From the NCBI GenBank assembly GCA_020442165.1, contig JAGRKV010000017.1:186001-250000 (forward strand): a stretch of DNA of 64,000 bases, read 5' to 3'. The notes beneath the pieces were generated by a model. The model ran no database searches. It was not told where the DNA came from and saw only the letters and a list, made by a program, of their open reading frames with translations. Made by a program: the position numbers and the translations under genes. Position 1 is the first letter of the stretch. Each line of letters starts with the position of its first letter. Positions 53,106-61,174 of this stretch are shown piece after piece. This DNA comes from Hyphomicrobiaceae bacterium (lineage in GTDB: Bacteria > Pseudomonadota > Alphaproteobacteria > Rhizobiales > Hyphomicrobiaceae).

Positions 53106-53394
53106 TGTTGGAGGGCGGACGTAGCTTGTGGAACAGAGCGCACTCGATCTCGAAGGCCTCCCGCTCCGTCATCGTCAGCCGATACTTGAACTGGTTTCCT
53201 GATCCGATCAACGTGCGCAGTTGTTCACGGATGTCGGCACCGGCGCGACCCACGCGCTGGACACGAAAGCGATCGAGGCCATCGACATAGCCGATCGCGA
53301 AGACCCCACTAGCGGACTTGGGCAATACCGCTGTCAATGAATCGTAGGTGAGATCAAAGGGGCCGTTCAGCACTGCCGGGCTGCTGGCGTTCAT
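53038..53394 (-). CDS. GIY-YIG-like small protein with altered active site
   Basis: 118 residues from ATG 53394, which has AAGGAGG 9 nt upstream. The middle reads GVFAIGYVDGL...RVGRAGADIREQLRTLI...FKYRLT...AFEIECALFHKL..PSN.SHPDRP...WRCPHC, the pattern of a compact GIY-YIG-type domain with a C-terminal CPxC. The second Tyr of the GIY-YIG pair is replaced (RVQRVGRA), so nuclease activity is doubtful. Convergent overlap of 68 nt with the preceding gene. Role unknown. Confidence 0.6.
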   Translation of the reverse strand: MNASSPAVLNGPFDLTYDSLTAVLPKSASGVFAIGYVDGLDRFRVQRVGRAGADIREQLRTLIGSGNQFKYRLTMTEREAFEIECALFHKLRPPSNISHPDRPRGSGWRCPHCLQYHR

Positions 53395-53549
53395 TCCAGG
53401 ACTCCTCCTTCTTTCTTCGTCGAACGCACGCATCTGTCCCATTACGGCCGGCAGGGCGATTGCCGTGACGAGCCCGTTGCGACCATGCAAACGAGAGCGC
53501 GTTCATTTTCGATGGGATCGGGAACGCGCACGCTCCTCTTGCTGTGGGT

Positions 53550-53588
53550 ATGTTTTTCACGCTGAACCGCAACTCACTTCAGCTAGAC
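53550..53588 (-). repeat. Diverged third copy of the rpoH-tail hairpin repeat
   Basis: Matches the 58-bp repeat at 10787-10902 over its core (TTCACGCTGAACCGCAA, then CACTTCAGCTA). It keeps the GCTGAA/TTCAGC inverted pair. It lies immediately 3' of the stop codon of the minus-strand gene at 53592, as the first copies lie 3' of rpoH. Confidence 0.75.
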
Positions 53589-53591
53589 GCC

Positions 53592-54053
53592 CTAGCGGTG
53601 CTCGATCTTTCGCACCTCATCCGGCGTCATGTAGTTGAGGCCTTCGATAATCACTTCCTTGATGGTCTCCCGGCCGATCTGCGCATTGGCATTCTTCACG
53701 ATGCGGCCCGCAAGCTGCTGAGTTTCGACAGGGGTCAGGGCTGCAAAGTCGAACGCCGGGTCGGCATAAAAGGTCCGAAACGTCGCCGCATTGACGAAGA
53801 TTTCCAGCTCGTCCTTTTGCTTGTCGGCGTCCTTTACCGGAGCCGCATAGGCGATGCGCGCAATAACATATCCATCGAGCTTGCCGCCTCTCAGGATGGG
53901 AACCGAGATTGGTTCGAGCTTCATGTGCTTGACCGGTTCAGGCTCGGACTTGCCGCCACCGTGCACCGGCACTTGATTGAGATGTCGGCCGAGATAGCTG
54001 CCGCCCACGGTTGATGCCACCGCCACCACGCCAACGATCATCTCCTTTATCAA
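53592..54053 (-). CDS. Membrane-anchored protein at the end of the flgE unit
   Basis: 153 residues. An N-terminal hydrophobic segment (MIVGVVAVASTVGGSYLG) acts as anchor or signal. The rest (VKHMKLEPISVPILRGGKLDGYVIARIAYAA, ending MTPDEVRKIEHR) has a FliL-like layout: short N-terminus, one TM, a periplasmic domain that starts with a beta strand. Sequence similarity to FliL is not clear. Overlaps the FlgN-like gene by 4 nt. Probably a flagellar accessory protein. Confidence 0.65.
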   Translation of the reverse strand: MIKEMIVGVVAVASTVGGSYLGRHLNQVPVHGGGKSEPEPVKHMKLEPISVPILRGGKLDGYVIARIAYAAPVKDADKQKDELEIFVNAATFRTFYADPAFDFAALTPVETQQLAGRIVKNANAQIGRETIKEVIIEGLNYMTPDEVRKIEHR

Positions 54054-54469
54054 ACGCGGCCTCCACTTCGCTGGAGATTTCCCGTGTAGGTGCCATCATC
54101 ACCACTGGCGCTGATCGCGGCAACGATGATAGCGGAGATCTCCCGCACCGCCTCGATGTGGCGCCGTAGCAGCTTCGCGTTCCCGGCCAGGGCGGACTTC
54201 AAAACGGCAAGCCGCCGCCGCACGCTTTCGTCCAGACTGTGGGCGTCAAGGTGCCTTGACAGGCGCATCAACTCGACCAGGAGGTGGCTCTTGTGAGCGG
54301 CGGTGATGTCGATACTACCGGGCGCCGAACCCGCAAGTATGGCCCTTTCCTCTTCGAGCACCTGGTCAATACGATCCGCCACTTGCATGAGCGCCTGTCC
54401 GATCGGATTTATGCCTTCGAAGCGCACAGGATCATTGCGGCCTTGCTCGGGTTGCATATGGCGGTTCAT
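54050..54469 (-). CDS. FlgN-like export chaperone
   Basis: 139 residues from ATG 54469, overlapping the rod-binding gene by 4 nt. Almost entirely helical (ALMQVADRIDQVLEEERAILA, SHLLVELMRLSRHLD, RRHIEAVREISAIIVAAI) and ending in a short flexible tail (SGDDGTYTGN). Length, helical layout and tail resemble FlgN-type chaperones for the hook-filament junction proteins FlgK and FlgL, whose genes head this same unit. Sequence alone does not prove it. Confidence 0.6.
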   Translation of the reverse strand: MNRHMQPEQGRNDPVRFEGINPIGQALMQVADRIDQVLEEERAILAGSAPGSIDITAAHKSHLLVELMRLSRHLDAHSLDESVRRRLAVLKSALAGNAKLLRRHIEAVREISAIIVAAISASGDDGTYTGNLQRSGGRV

Positions 54470-55044
54470 GTCGGCTCCAATGTCACGACGGCTTGCCAAT
54501 TGTCGACAACTGCATTCTGGGCAGAGACGGCTGATGCAGGCGGCGAAGCTGCGGCCAAAGCCTCTTCAGGCGGCAGCTGCAAGGCAACCTCCCATCCGCT
54601 GACACCGTTACGCTCAATCGTGACCGGGTTTCCATGCAGCTGCTGGACGTTCACCGCACCATTAGCCGGCGCATCAGCAGGCGGCGATCCAAATGCACTG
54701 TCGGATACCAGACGGACCCGGCCGCTGCGCGCGATCTGGTCTGCGATCTTTTCCACCAGAATGGACTTCCACATCCTGCCCGCCGAACCTGTGCCAAACA
54801 GCTTGGTGGTCTCGTCAGGCATCATTGCGCCCAGCATGTTTTGCATAACGAACGCTTCGAACGCGCGATGGGCATCGGCACGCTCCGCCCCGCCGGATCG
54901 GCGCAGGCTCGCCCGTTGCCTGGTCGCATGGGCTCGCAGAACCTGTTCGAACGCCCCGGGCTCGTTGGGTGTGCCGGCGCCAAGTGACGCATCACCCGTT
55001 AGCTCGTGCCGCCCTATCGGATAGATGGCGGATATCGCAGTCAT
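54466..55044 (-). CDS. FlgJ-type rod-binding protein without muramidase domain
   Basis: 192 residues. The rod-binding domain is visible at residues ~60-110 (AFEAFVMQNMLGAMMPDETTKLFGTGSAGRMWKSILVEKIADQIARSG). The C-terminal ~80 residues are low-complexity with no glucosaminidase domain, so this corresponds to the N-terminal half of enteric FlgJ. It would cap the growing rod; the muramidase function is probably supplied by the separate lysozyme gene at 51.97 kb. Confidence 0.82.
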   Translation of the reverse strand: MTAISAIYPIGRHELTGDASLGAGTPNEPGAFEQVLRAHATRQRASLRRSGGAERADAHRAFEAFVMQNMLGAMMPDETTKLFGTGSAGRMWKSILVEKIADQIARSGRVRLVSDSAFGSPPADAPANGAVNVQQLHGNPVTIERNGVSGWEVALQLPPEEALAAASPPASAVSAQNAVVDNWQAVVTLEPT

Positions 55045-55137
55045 GCTCCAATCACGCTGTTAGAATTTCCACGTTGTCCGCAGCAGTCCACCGAACCTGG
55101 CCCGTGGTTATCTGATGGAGATGTTATACAGCCTCGC

Positions 55138-55539
55138 TTATCGCAACCTGACCATACTTTTCCGCGCAACCTGGTCGACAACTTCCTCCAGGGTAGCGGC
55201 TGCATCCGAACGCCTGCGGGAGTGGAGTTCCTTCTCGACACGGGCGGCGACACCAAGACTTCCGGCGCGGGCATTGATGGCCTTCCTGATGCGCTCTGCT
55301 AGCTCTCCACCCTTCGCCTTGTGGGCACGCCGCAGTTTATCGACACGACGGGCGACCAGTGCAGGAAACACGGCCGACACCACCCCATCGCCATCCAGGA
55401 ATGCGCTCGCCTGTTCCATATTGGACCGGAGGATGGCCTGCTGCTGCTTGAGTTCGGCCACCGCGCGCGCTTCCATCTCGTACATAAGATTGGTCAATCG
55501 CATCAGTCTTTGCATCCGGGCGATCGAGTGTCTGCTCAT
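55138..55539 (-). CDS. Coiled-coil protein, candidate FliJ equivalent
   Basis: 133 residues from ATG 55539, with GGTGGA upstream. Nearly all helical and rich in Arg, Glu and Ala (RLMRLTNLMYEMEARAVAELKQQQAILRSNMEQASAFL; later ARRVDKLRRAHKAKGGELAERIRKAIN). FliJ is a ~140-residue coiled coil in the export ATPase complex and is otherwise absent from this locus, so this is the best candidate. The link rests on size, structure and location, not on sequence identity. Confidence 0.55.
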   Translation of the reverse strand: MSRHSIARMQRLMRLTNLMYEMEARAVAELKQQQAILRSNMEQASAFLDGDGVVSAVFPALVARRVDKLRRAHKAKGGELAERIRKAINARAGSLGVAARVEKELHSRRRSDAAATLEEVVDQVARKSMVRLR

Positions 55540-55589
55540 TTCATATTCCACCTATCGACAGGAAAACATGTGTGGCGACTGCCGCTACC

Positions 55590-56330
55590 CTAGATCTGAG
55601 CCAAGGCTTCCATGACGGCGCGTGCGAAGAGCCCGATCAAATGTCCCATCGATGCGTAAAGGAGGAGAAGTCCGCCCAGCAACATGAAGGGCACCGATAC
55701 GAAATAGGAAGGGATTTGCGGGATCAGCTTGCCGACGATACCGAAGATCAGATTGACGATAACGCCATAGACGACGAATGGTCCGATCATCTGAAGTGAC
55801 AGCAGGAACGATGCTTGAATTGTCTCAGCGACAAGATGCATGGCGGCGACCCGATCTGGCATCACCGACAGCGGCACACGCACATAGGATTCAATAACCG
55901 TCGTCATCAGGAAGCGATGCAGATCCATCGAGAGCAGCACGAGTGTCGCGAATACGGTTATCAGCGTTGCAATGGTCGGCACCATTTCCTCGCTGTCGAT
56001 GCCGTGCGCCAAACCATTGAGCCCGATGAAGCTGCTGAGAGCCGTCGCCATGAAGCCCAGTGCCGAAAGATATAGCCGGCCAATGAAGCCGACAATCGCG
56101 CCTGTCACTGTCTCTGCGAATGCCATGCGGGCAAGCCGCGCATCGCTGGCGCCGGCCAGGGTTGCGGAATCGATCGCGATGGGTGCAACCGCAAGCGCCA
56201 GGACAACGGCGAGGAACAAGCGTGCACGCGATGGCACACGCGCATTGGCGAAGCCGGGCATCAGCATCAGGCAGCCGCCAATGCGGCAGCCGACCATAAA
56301 CGTGCCAATGACCTCAGCCGCCAGATCCAT
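55590..56330 (-). CDS. fliR: Flagellar export gate protein FliR
   Basis: 246 residues from ATG 56330, 4 nt after the flhA stop (an in-frame TTG at 56351 is less likely). About six hydrophobic segments. Family features include RIGGCLMLMPGFANARVPSRARLFLAVVLALAV near the start and SFLLSLQMIGPFVVYGVIVNLIFGIVGKLIPQIPSYFVSVPFMLLGGLLLLY (55643-55800). With FliP and FliQ it forms the export channel. Confidence 0.92.
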   Translation of the reverse strand: MDLAAEVIGTFMVGCRIGGCLMLMPGFANARVPSRARLFLAVVLALAVAPIAIDSATLAGASDARLARMAFAETVTGAIVGFIGRLYLSALGFMATALSSFIGLNGLAHGIDSEEMVPTIATLITVFATLVLLSMDLHRFLMTTVIESYVRVPLSVMPDRVAAMHLVAETIQASFLLSLQMIGPFVVYGVIVNLIFGIVGKLIPQIPSYFVSVPFMLLGGLLLLYASMGHLIGLFARAVMEALAQI

Positions 56331-56334
56331 GAGG

Positions 56335-58425
56335 CTACCCGATGCTGCCAAGCGCCTTGATCTGCACCCCGCGCGCCAGTTCCACGTGCGATAGGACCGG
56401 GAGCGTGGGGAAGAGACGTTCGATCACCAATCGCACATACGGCCGCGCCTCGACACTCGTGACGACGACAAACTGCTCGCCTTTGTCCATCAGTTTCTTG
56501 ATGGCGTTCCGGGCATCCTTGGAGAAATCCTCTATGAGTCTCGGGTCAATGTCGAATTCCACCACTTCTCCACGCTGGTCGCGTTTCAATGCCTCGTGGA
56601 AAGCGAGATCCCACCTTGCTCCAAGACGCAAGACAGGCAGCGCGCCATCGATTGCCAGGTCGCCGCAGATCTGTTGGCTGATGCGCTGGCGCACATGCTC
56701 GGCAACCTGTTCCGTCCGGCGCGCATGCGGCGCGATCTCGGCGATCGCTTCGAGGATGAGCTGGATGTTCCTTATCGATACGCGCTCGGCAAGCAGCATT
56801 TTCAATACGGCCTGAATGCCCGAATAGGAGATGTGCGCAGGGCGGATTTCGTCCAGCAGCTTCTTGTATTCGGGGGGCAGACCGTCGACCAGCTGCTGCA
56901 TGTCGCGATACGAAAAGAGCTGAGCGAGATTATTTCGGATCGCCTCGCTCAGATGGGTCAGCAGAACCGTCATGATATCGACCGTTGTGAACCCTTCACG
57001 CTTCAGCTCCTTGGCGAACGCCTCTGGAATCCAAAGCGCCTTGAGGCCGAATGCCGGTTCGAACGTCTCGACGCCCGGCACCGAGGGCATTGGTCCATCG
57101 CCGATAATCACCAGCACATCTCCGAGCGGCAGCTCGTGATTGGCTAAGGTGGCACCGTGAATACGTATCTGATAAGCGCGCGGCGGCAGGGACAGATCGT
57201 CGGACAGTTGTATCTCCGGCACCACGAAACCGTACTGACGCGCGAACTTGCGGCGCAACTTGGCGACGCGCTGGCCCAGTTGGTCATGCTTGCGCAAAAA
57301 CACCGCCGATAGCTGCTGACCAAAGACGATTTCAACTTCACTGATCTTGAGCGCGCCCTTCACCGACTGGCGCGTCTCTTCGGCCGCTTTTTGCGTTTCG
57401 ACACGTTGTTTTTCTTCGGCCGCTACGCGCTCTGCCTGCCAGCGCCTGGGGATCAGATAGCCTGCAAACCCGCTCAATCCGCCCAGCACTGCGAACGGGA
57501 AGAAAGGCAGGCCGGGCATCAAGGCGAGAAGACCCATCATGGCTGCTGTCACCATCAACGCTCGTGGATGACTGGTGATCTGGCCGAGAACCGCCTTGTC
57601 GACCGAGCCCCGCGTGCCGCCCTTGGCAACCACCAGGCCGGCGGCCAGTGAGATGATGAGCGCCGGGATCTGCGAGACCAGACCATCACCGACCGACAGC
57701 TTGGTGAAGACGTCGACTGCATCCGACACAGGCAGTCCATGCCGCCACGTTGCGATTGCGATGCCGCCGAAGACGTTGATGGCGGTGATGATGAGACCGG
57801 CGATGGCGTCGCCGCGCACGAATTTCGAGGCACCATCCATGGCACCGAAGAAGGAGCTCTCCTCCTCCAGATCGCGGCGCCGGCGCTGCGCTTCGCGTTC
57901 GTCGATCAGCCCGGATGAAAGGTCGGCGTCAATCGCCATCTGCTTGCCAGGGATTCCATCCAGCGCAAAACGGGCGCCGACCTCGGCGATCCGCGAGGCC
58001 CCCTTGGTGATGACAATGAAGTTCACCGTGAGCAGGATGAGGAAGATGACTATGCCGATGAAGAAGTCGCCACCCATCACGAATTTGGCAAAGCCGGCGA
58101 TGACGTGACCCGCTGCGGTATGGCCGTCAGCTCCATTCGTCAGGATCAGCCGGGTGGTGGCGATGTTGAGTGCCAGCCGCAGCATCGTTGCAATCAGCAG
58201 GACGGTGGGAAAGGCGGAGAAATCGAGCGGGCGCTGGATCCACAGCGCCACCATGAGTATGAGAATCGACACTGCGATCGACACCGCCAGCCCCAGATCG
58301 ATGAGTACCGAGGGAAGGGGCAGGAACAGCACCGTCAGAATAACAATAACGCCAAGCGCGAAGCCTACATCCCTTAGTCCAGAGATAGTTTCGAGCTGCT
58401 TATCGCCCGTTGCCGTTTCTGCCAT
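56335..58425 (-). CDS. flhA: Flagellar export gate protein FlhA
   Basis: 696 residues. The N-terminal half has eight TM segments and the cytoplasmic loop FHIPEP region ([40 protein letters not shown] at 57867-57985), the strongest family marker. The C-terminal cytoplasmic domain forms the nonameric docking ring for chaperones ([33 protein letters not shown] segment near 56900-56990). fliR follows 4 nt later. Confidence 0.97.
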   Translation of the reverse strand: MAETATGDKQLETISGLRDVGFALGVIVILTVLFLPLPSVLIDLGLAVSIAVSILILMVALWIQRPLDFSAFPTVLLIATMLRLALNIATTRLILTNGADGHTAAGHVIAGFAKFVMGGDFFIGIVIFLILLTVNFIVITKGASRIAEVGARFALDGIPGKQMAIDADLSSGLIDEREAQRRRRDLEEESSFFGAMDGASKFVRGDAIAGLIITAINVFGGIAIATWRHGLPVSDAVDVFTKLSVGDGLVSQIPALIISLAAGLVVAKGGTRGSVDKAVLGQITSHPRALMVTAAMMGLLALMPGLPFFPFAVLGGLSGFAGYLIPRRWQAERVAAEEKQRVETQKAAEETRQSVKGALKISEVEIVFGQQLSAVFLRKHDQLGQRVAKLRRKFARQYGFVVPEIQLSDDLSLPPRAYQIRIHGATLANHELPLGDVLVIIGDGPMPSVPGVETFEPAFGLKALWIPEAFAKELKREGFTTVDIMTVLLTHLSEAIRNNLAQLFSYRDMQQLVDGLPPEYKKLLDEIRPAHISYSGIQAVLKMLLAERVSIRNIQLILEAIAEIAPHARRTEQVAEHVRQRISQQICGDLAIDGALPVLRLGARWDLAFHEALKRDQRGEVVEFDIDPRLIEDFSKDARNAIKKLMDKGEQFVVVTSVEARPYVRLVIERLFPTLPVLSHVELARGVQIKALGSIG

Positions 58426-58585
58426 TGGTCAGTCCCGCTTCGTCGCTATTCTCCCTTCTAGGGTTGTCGCGTGCGGGGCTTGTGCCGGGCTCGCGGTACG
58501 GCATCGCACCATCGTTGCCGCACCGGATATCACATCACTCCAATGTACTGGTGACGTTTTGCGGCCGGCACACTCAACCAGCCTT

Positions 58586-58852
58586 TCAGAAGCCCTTCTC
58601 GATCAACGCGAAAGACATATTGGCCAGGGCGAACACGCTTGCCCCCATGTAGTGGGCGGTGAAAATCGTGACGAGAAAGATCGCCATGATCTTTGGCACG
58701 AAAGTCAACGTGACCTCCTGCACCTGAGTGACCGCCTGCAGCAGGCCGATACCGACGCCGACAATCATTGCGGTTGCCACCGCCGGTCCCGCGCCCATGA
58801 TTACAGTCCAAATCGCGAACTGCACGAGATCCAGTGCGTCGGCCTCGTTCAT
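58586..58852 (-). CDS. fliQ: Flagellar export gate protein FliQ
   Basis: 88 residues with two TM helices (LVQFAIWTVIMGAGPAVATAMIVGVGIGLLQAVTQVQEVTLTFVPKIMAIF covers the first and the conserved QAVTQVQEVTLTFVPK). It overlaps flgD by 4 nt and precedes flhA by 160 nt. Confidence 0.95.
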   Translation of the reverse strand: MNEADALDLVQFAIWTVIMGAGPAVATAMIVGVGIGLLQAVTQVQEVTLTFVPKIMAIFLVTIFTAHYMGASVFALANMSFALIEKGF

Positions 58853-59280
58853 TCACTGCTGCTCCCGACGACGACGCCGGGGACAACGGGCACTTCGCGT
58901 CCGTCGGCCAGAACAGCAACGACGCCGTACGCCTCGATACGCGCATTGACCACCTCGCCCCTGGTCAGGCCATCGGCCGACACGATCTCGTGGCCTACCA
59001 GACTGCCGGCCTGCGCGATATGCGATGCCGTCAGGATTTCGCTCAGCCTGTCGTTTGACTGGATGGACTGCTCGACCTGGGAGAATGTCGCCAATTGGGC
59101 AACATAGTCGCTCGAGTCCATCGGCTGCATGGGATCCTGATTCTGCATCTGGGCTATGAGCAATTTCAGGAATGCGTTGTAGTCCAGCGATGGCCCGGAC
59201 GCGGCACTGGAGGATGCCGCTGTTTCAGCGTTCGCCGTCTGCTGTGAACCGGAAAGCGCTGCGATGCTGGAGGTGCTCAT
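58849..59280 (-). CDS. flgD: Hook-capping protein FlgD (short form)
   Basis: 143 residues from ATG 59280 (ATG 59295 is also possible). The FlgD signature YNAFLKLLIAQMQNQDPMQPMDSSDYVAQLATFSQVEQS (59085-59200) is intact. The later part contains SLVGHEIVSADG and is short, as in other alphaproteobacteria, lacking the longer Tudor/Fn3-type domain of enteric FlgD. It caps the growing hook. Confidence 0.92.
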   Translation of the reverse strand: MSTSSIAALSGSQQTANAETAASSSAASGPSLDYNAFLKLLIAQMQNQDPMQPMDSSDYVAQLATFSQVEQSIQSNDRLSEILTASHIAQAGSLVGHEIVSADGLTRGEVVNARIEAYGVVAVLADGREVPVVPGVVVGSSSE

Positions 59281-59312
59281 GCCATCGTCATCCATATCGA
59301 GGTTTAGCTTGC

Positions 59313-59738
59313 TCAGGCGACTGCGGCGCTATCGGCCGGGGCCTGCGCTGTTCCCATGAGTAGAGCTTCTATCGGGTAGAGAGAGCGGATGCGCTTCATG
59401 GCATCGAACGGCCGCTCCGCTTCGATCATCGAACGAATCTCGACGAGACCTTCCAGAATGTCGCGATCCTTGTAGGCGGCGATGAGTTGCAGATGCTGGC
59501 TGTGGTAGATCTGCATCGCCAGTGGCCGCGTCTTGGGCTCCATCAGCATCGACTGGACGACGAAATAGAGCTGCCGCAGCGGCGTTGTCGCATCCTCTTC
59601 CTGCAGCACATGGCCTTCCAGAAGAAAGACGACCTCGTTGAGAAGTTCCAACGTGACCTTGCGATCTACGCGAATGACTGCGCCGTTGATGAAGATGCGC
59701 TCCTTGGGCTTCAGGTGTATCCTCAATTGGCTTTTCAC
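59313..59738 (-). CDS. flbT: Flagellin post-transcriptional regulator FlbT
   Basis: 141 residues. The start MKSQLRIHLKPKERIFINGAVIRVDRK and the later LYFVVQSMLMEP, ALMQ-type segment and DILEGLVEIRSMIEAERPFDAMKRIRSLYPIEALLMG match FlbT. In Caulobacter it binds the flagellin mRNA leader and represses or destabilises it before hook completion; in Brucella it acts positively. Overlaps flaF by 4 nt. The paired hairpins in the flagellin leaders of this window are possible targets. Confidence 0.95.
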   Translation of the reverse strand: MKSQLRIHLKPKERIFINGAVIRVDRKVTLELLNEVVFLLEGHVLQEEDATTPLRQLYFVVQSMLMEPKTRPLAMQIYHSQHLQLIAAYKDRDILEGLVEIRSMIEAERPFDAMKRIRSLYPIEALLMGTAQAPADSAAVA

Positions 59739-60091
59739 GGCAGTCCATCCCTGATTGATCGCGACACGATTATGAGGTCATCGAAACTGTTGGTCTCGCC
59801 AGATCGCAGCCTTTCAAGCTCCTTCAGGATCCAGATGCCTATCGATATGATTTGTGCCTTGAGGTCCTGCGGCAGGGCGTTTTCAGGATCAGCAAGATCC
59901 TCGACCAGCACCGCCCACAGCTTCGATGTGAAGAACACCGCCTTGCTCACATCCACTGCGCCACCGCAGGTGTCGCGCGCCTGCTCCAGCAGCATGATCG
60001 AATGATCGATCGCTGCGCGTTCGCGGTTTCGTTGCTCGGCCTGGTCATCCTCCAGCGTCTCTTCATATTGGCGCGAATACATATGCGACAT
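59735..60091 (-). CDS. flaF: Flagellin biosynthesis regulator FlaF
   Basis: 118 residues, helical. Family blocks are YSRQYEETLEDDQAEQRNRERAAIDHSIMLLEQA and FFTSKLWAVLVEDLADPENALPQDLKAQIISIGIWILKELERLR (59795-59920). In Caulobacter FlaF promotes flagellin synthesis and export, acting with and against FlbT. It lies 38 nt after flgL. Confidence 0.93.
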   Translation of the reverse strand: MSHMYSRQYEETLEDDQAEQRNRERAAIDHSIMLLEQARDTCGGAVDVSKAVFFTSKLWAVLVEDLADPENALPQDLKAQIISIGIWILKELERLRSGETNSFDDLIIVSRSIRDGLP

Positions 60092-60129
60092 CGATCCGTT
60101 CCGTCCCTGGCTCGTGCGTGCGAAGCCCT

Positions 60130-61170
60130 CTAGAGATAATTGAGAAGGCTGAAGTTCTGCAGGCGTGAAGTCACCTGGTAGGTTGCTTCAAGCGCGTTCA
60201 TCAGGCTTGTCAGCCGCGTCGCTGCCTCGTAGGGATCGACACCCTCCAGGCTGCCGACATCCCTCTCCAGTGCAGAACGCTGCAGAGTTATGCGCTCGCT
60301 AGCTTTCGCGAGGCGTTCCTGTGCGATGCCAACCTGTGACGAGGCAGATGCCATGTCGGCGCTGACGGTGGCCGTCAGATTGCTCACATGCGACATGAAG
60401 GCTTCGAAGGCATCCGCGTTGAGATTCGATATATCGGTATCGATGGTGGCCACCAGAGCCTGCACGAGGTTCCGCACCGCTGGCGTATTGGCGCTGACAG
60501 ATGTGGTGATCGTTTCAGAAGTCGAGATCCTGTTCACCCATGCGCCATCATCAGCACCCGAGAACCGGGCCTTCCAGCCCGCATCGTCGAACAGGCTTGC
60601 GAATGTCGATTGTAGATAGCTCGACATATCAGCTGCGGTAATGTCGGCTGGATCGAGGCTCGGTGGCAGGATACTCTGGAACGCAGCGGACACATCCTGC
60701 CGTGCCGGCCCGGGCGGATCGGCCAAATAGTCGAGCAAAGGCGGCGTGTCCATGCTTGTGCCTGAGAACAAGTAGGCACCGTTGGAGCTTGCGGACATGA
60801 TGCCGATAAGGGCGCCAAGGCGAGCCTTGGCATCTTCCACAAGAAGCCCGCGGTCGCCGCCACTTTGGCGGGCGGCGGTGAGCGATGCAAAAAAATCCTG
60901 AGCCAGTTCACCTGCCGCCGACAACGACGACTGCATCATATCAAGCCGAGTTCCCGCGATCCCGTTGGAAGCTGTTATCGCGTCCAATTCGTCGGCCAGG
61001 CCGCGCAGGTCGACAACCCGCGACAGCTCAGTGCCCAATGCCAGCCCCATGTCGGCGTGACGGCCACTGCTGACTTCGATCTGCGCTCGCGTCAATTCCG
61101 ACTGCTTACGCTGAATGGTCATGCGCAGGGTTTCGTATTGCCCAACGCTCGATGGAAATATCGCCTTCAT
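60130..61170 (-). CDS. flgL: Hook-filament junction protein FlgL
   Basis: 346 residues from ATG 61170. The flagellin-like N-terminal helix is seen in QYETLRMTIQRKQSELTRAQIEVSSGRHADMGLALGTELSRVVDLRG; the C-terminal helix ends YEAATRLTSLMNALEATYQVTSRLQNFSLLNYL. It starts 4 nt after flgK and joins hook to filament. Confidence 0.92.
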   Translation of the reverse strand: MKAIFPSSVGQYETLRMTIQRKQSELTRAQIEVSSGRHADMGLALGTELSRVVDLRGLADELDAITASNGIAGTRLDMMQSSLSAAGELAQDFFASLTAARQSGGDRGLLVEDAKARLGALIGIMSASSNGAYLFSGTSMDTPPLLDYLADPPGPARQDVSAAFQSILPPSLDPADITAADMSSYLQSTFASLFDDAGWKARFSGADDGAWVNRISTSETITTSVSANTPAVRNLVQALVATIDTDISNLNADAFEAFMSHVSNLTATVSADMASASSQVGIAQERLAKASERITLQRSALERDVGSLEGVDPYEAATRLTSLMNALEATYQVTSRLQNFSLLNYL

Positions 61171-61174
61171 GGAA

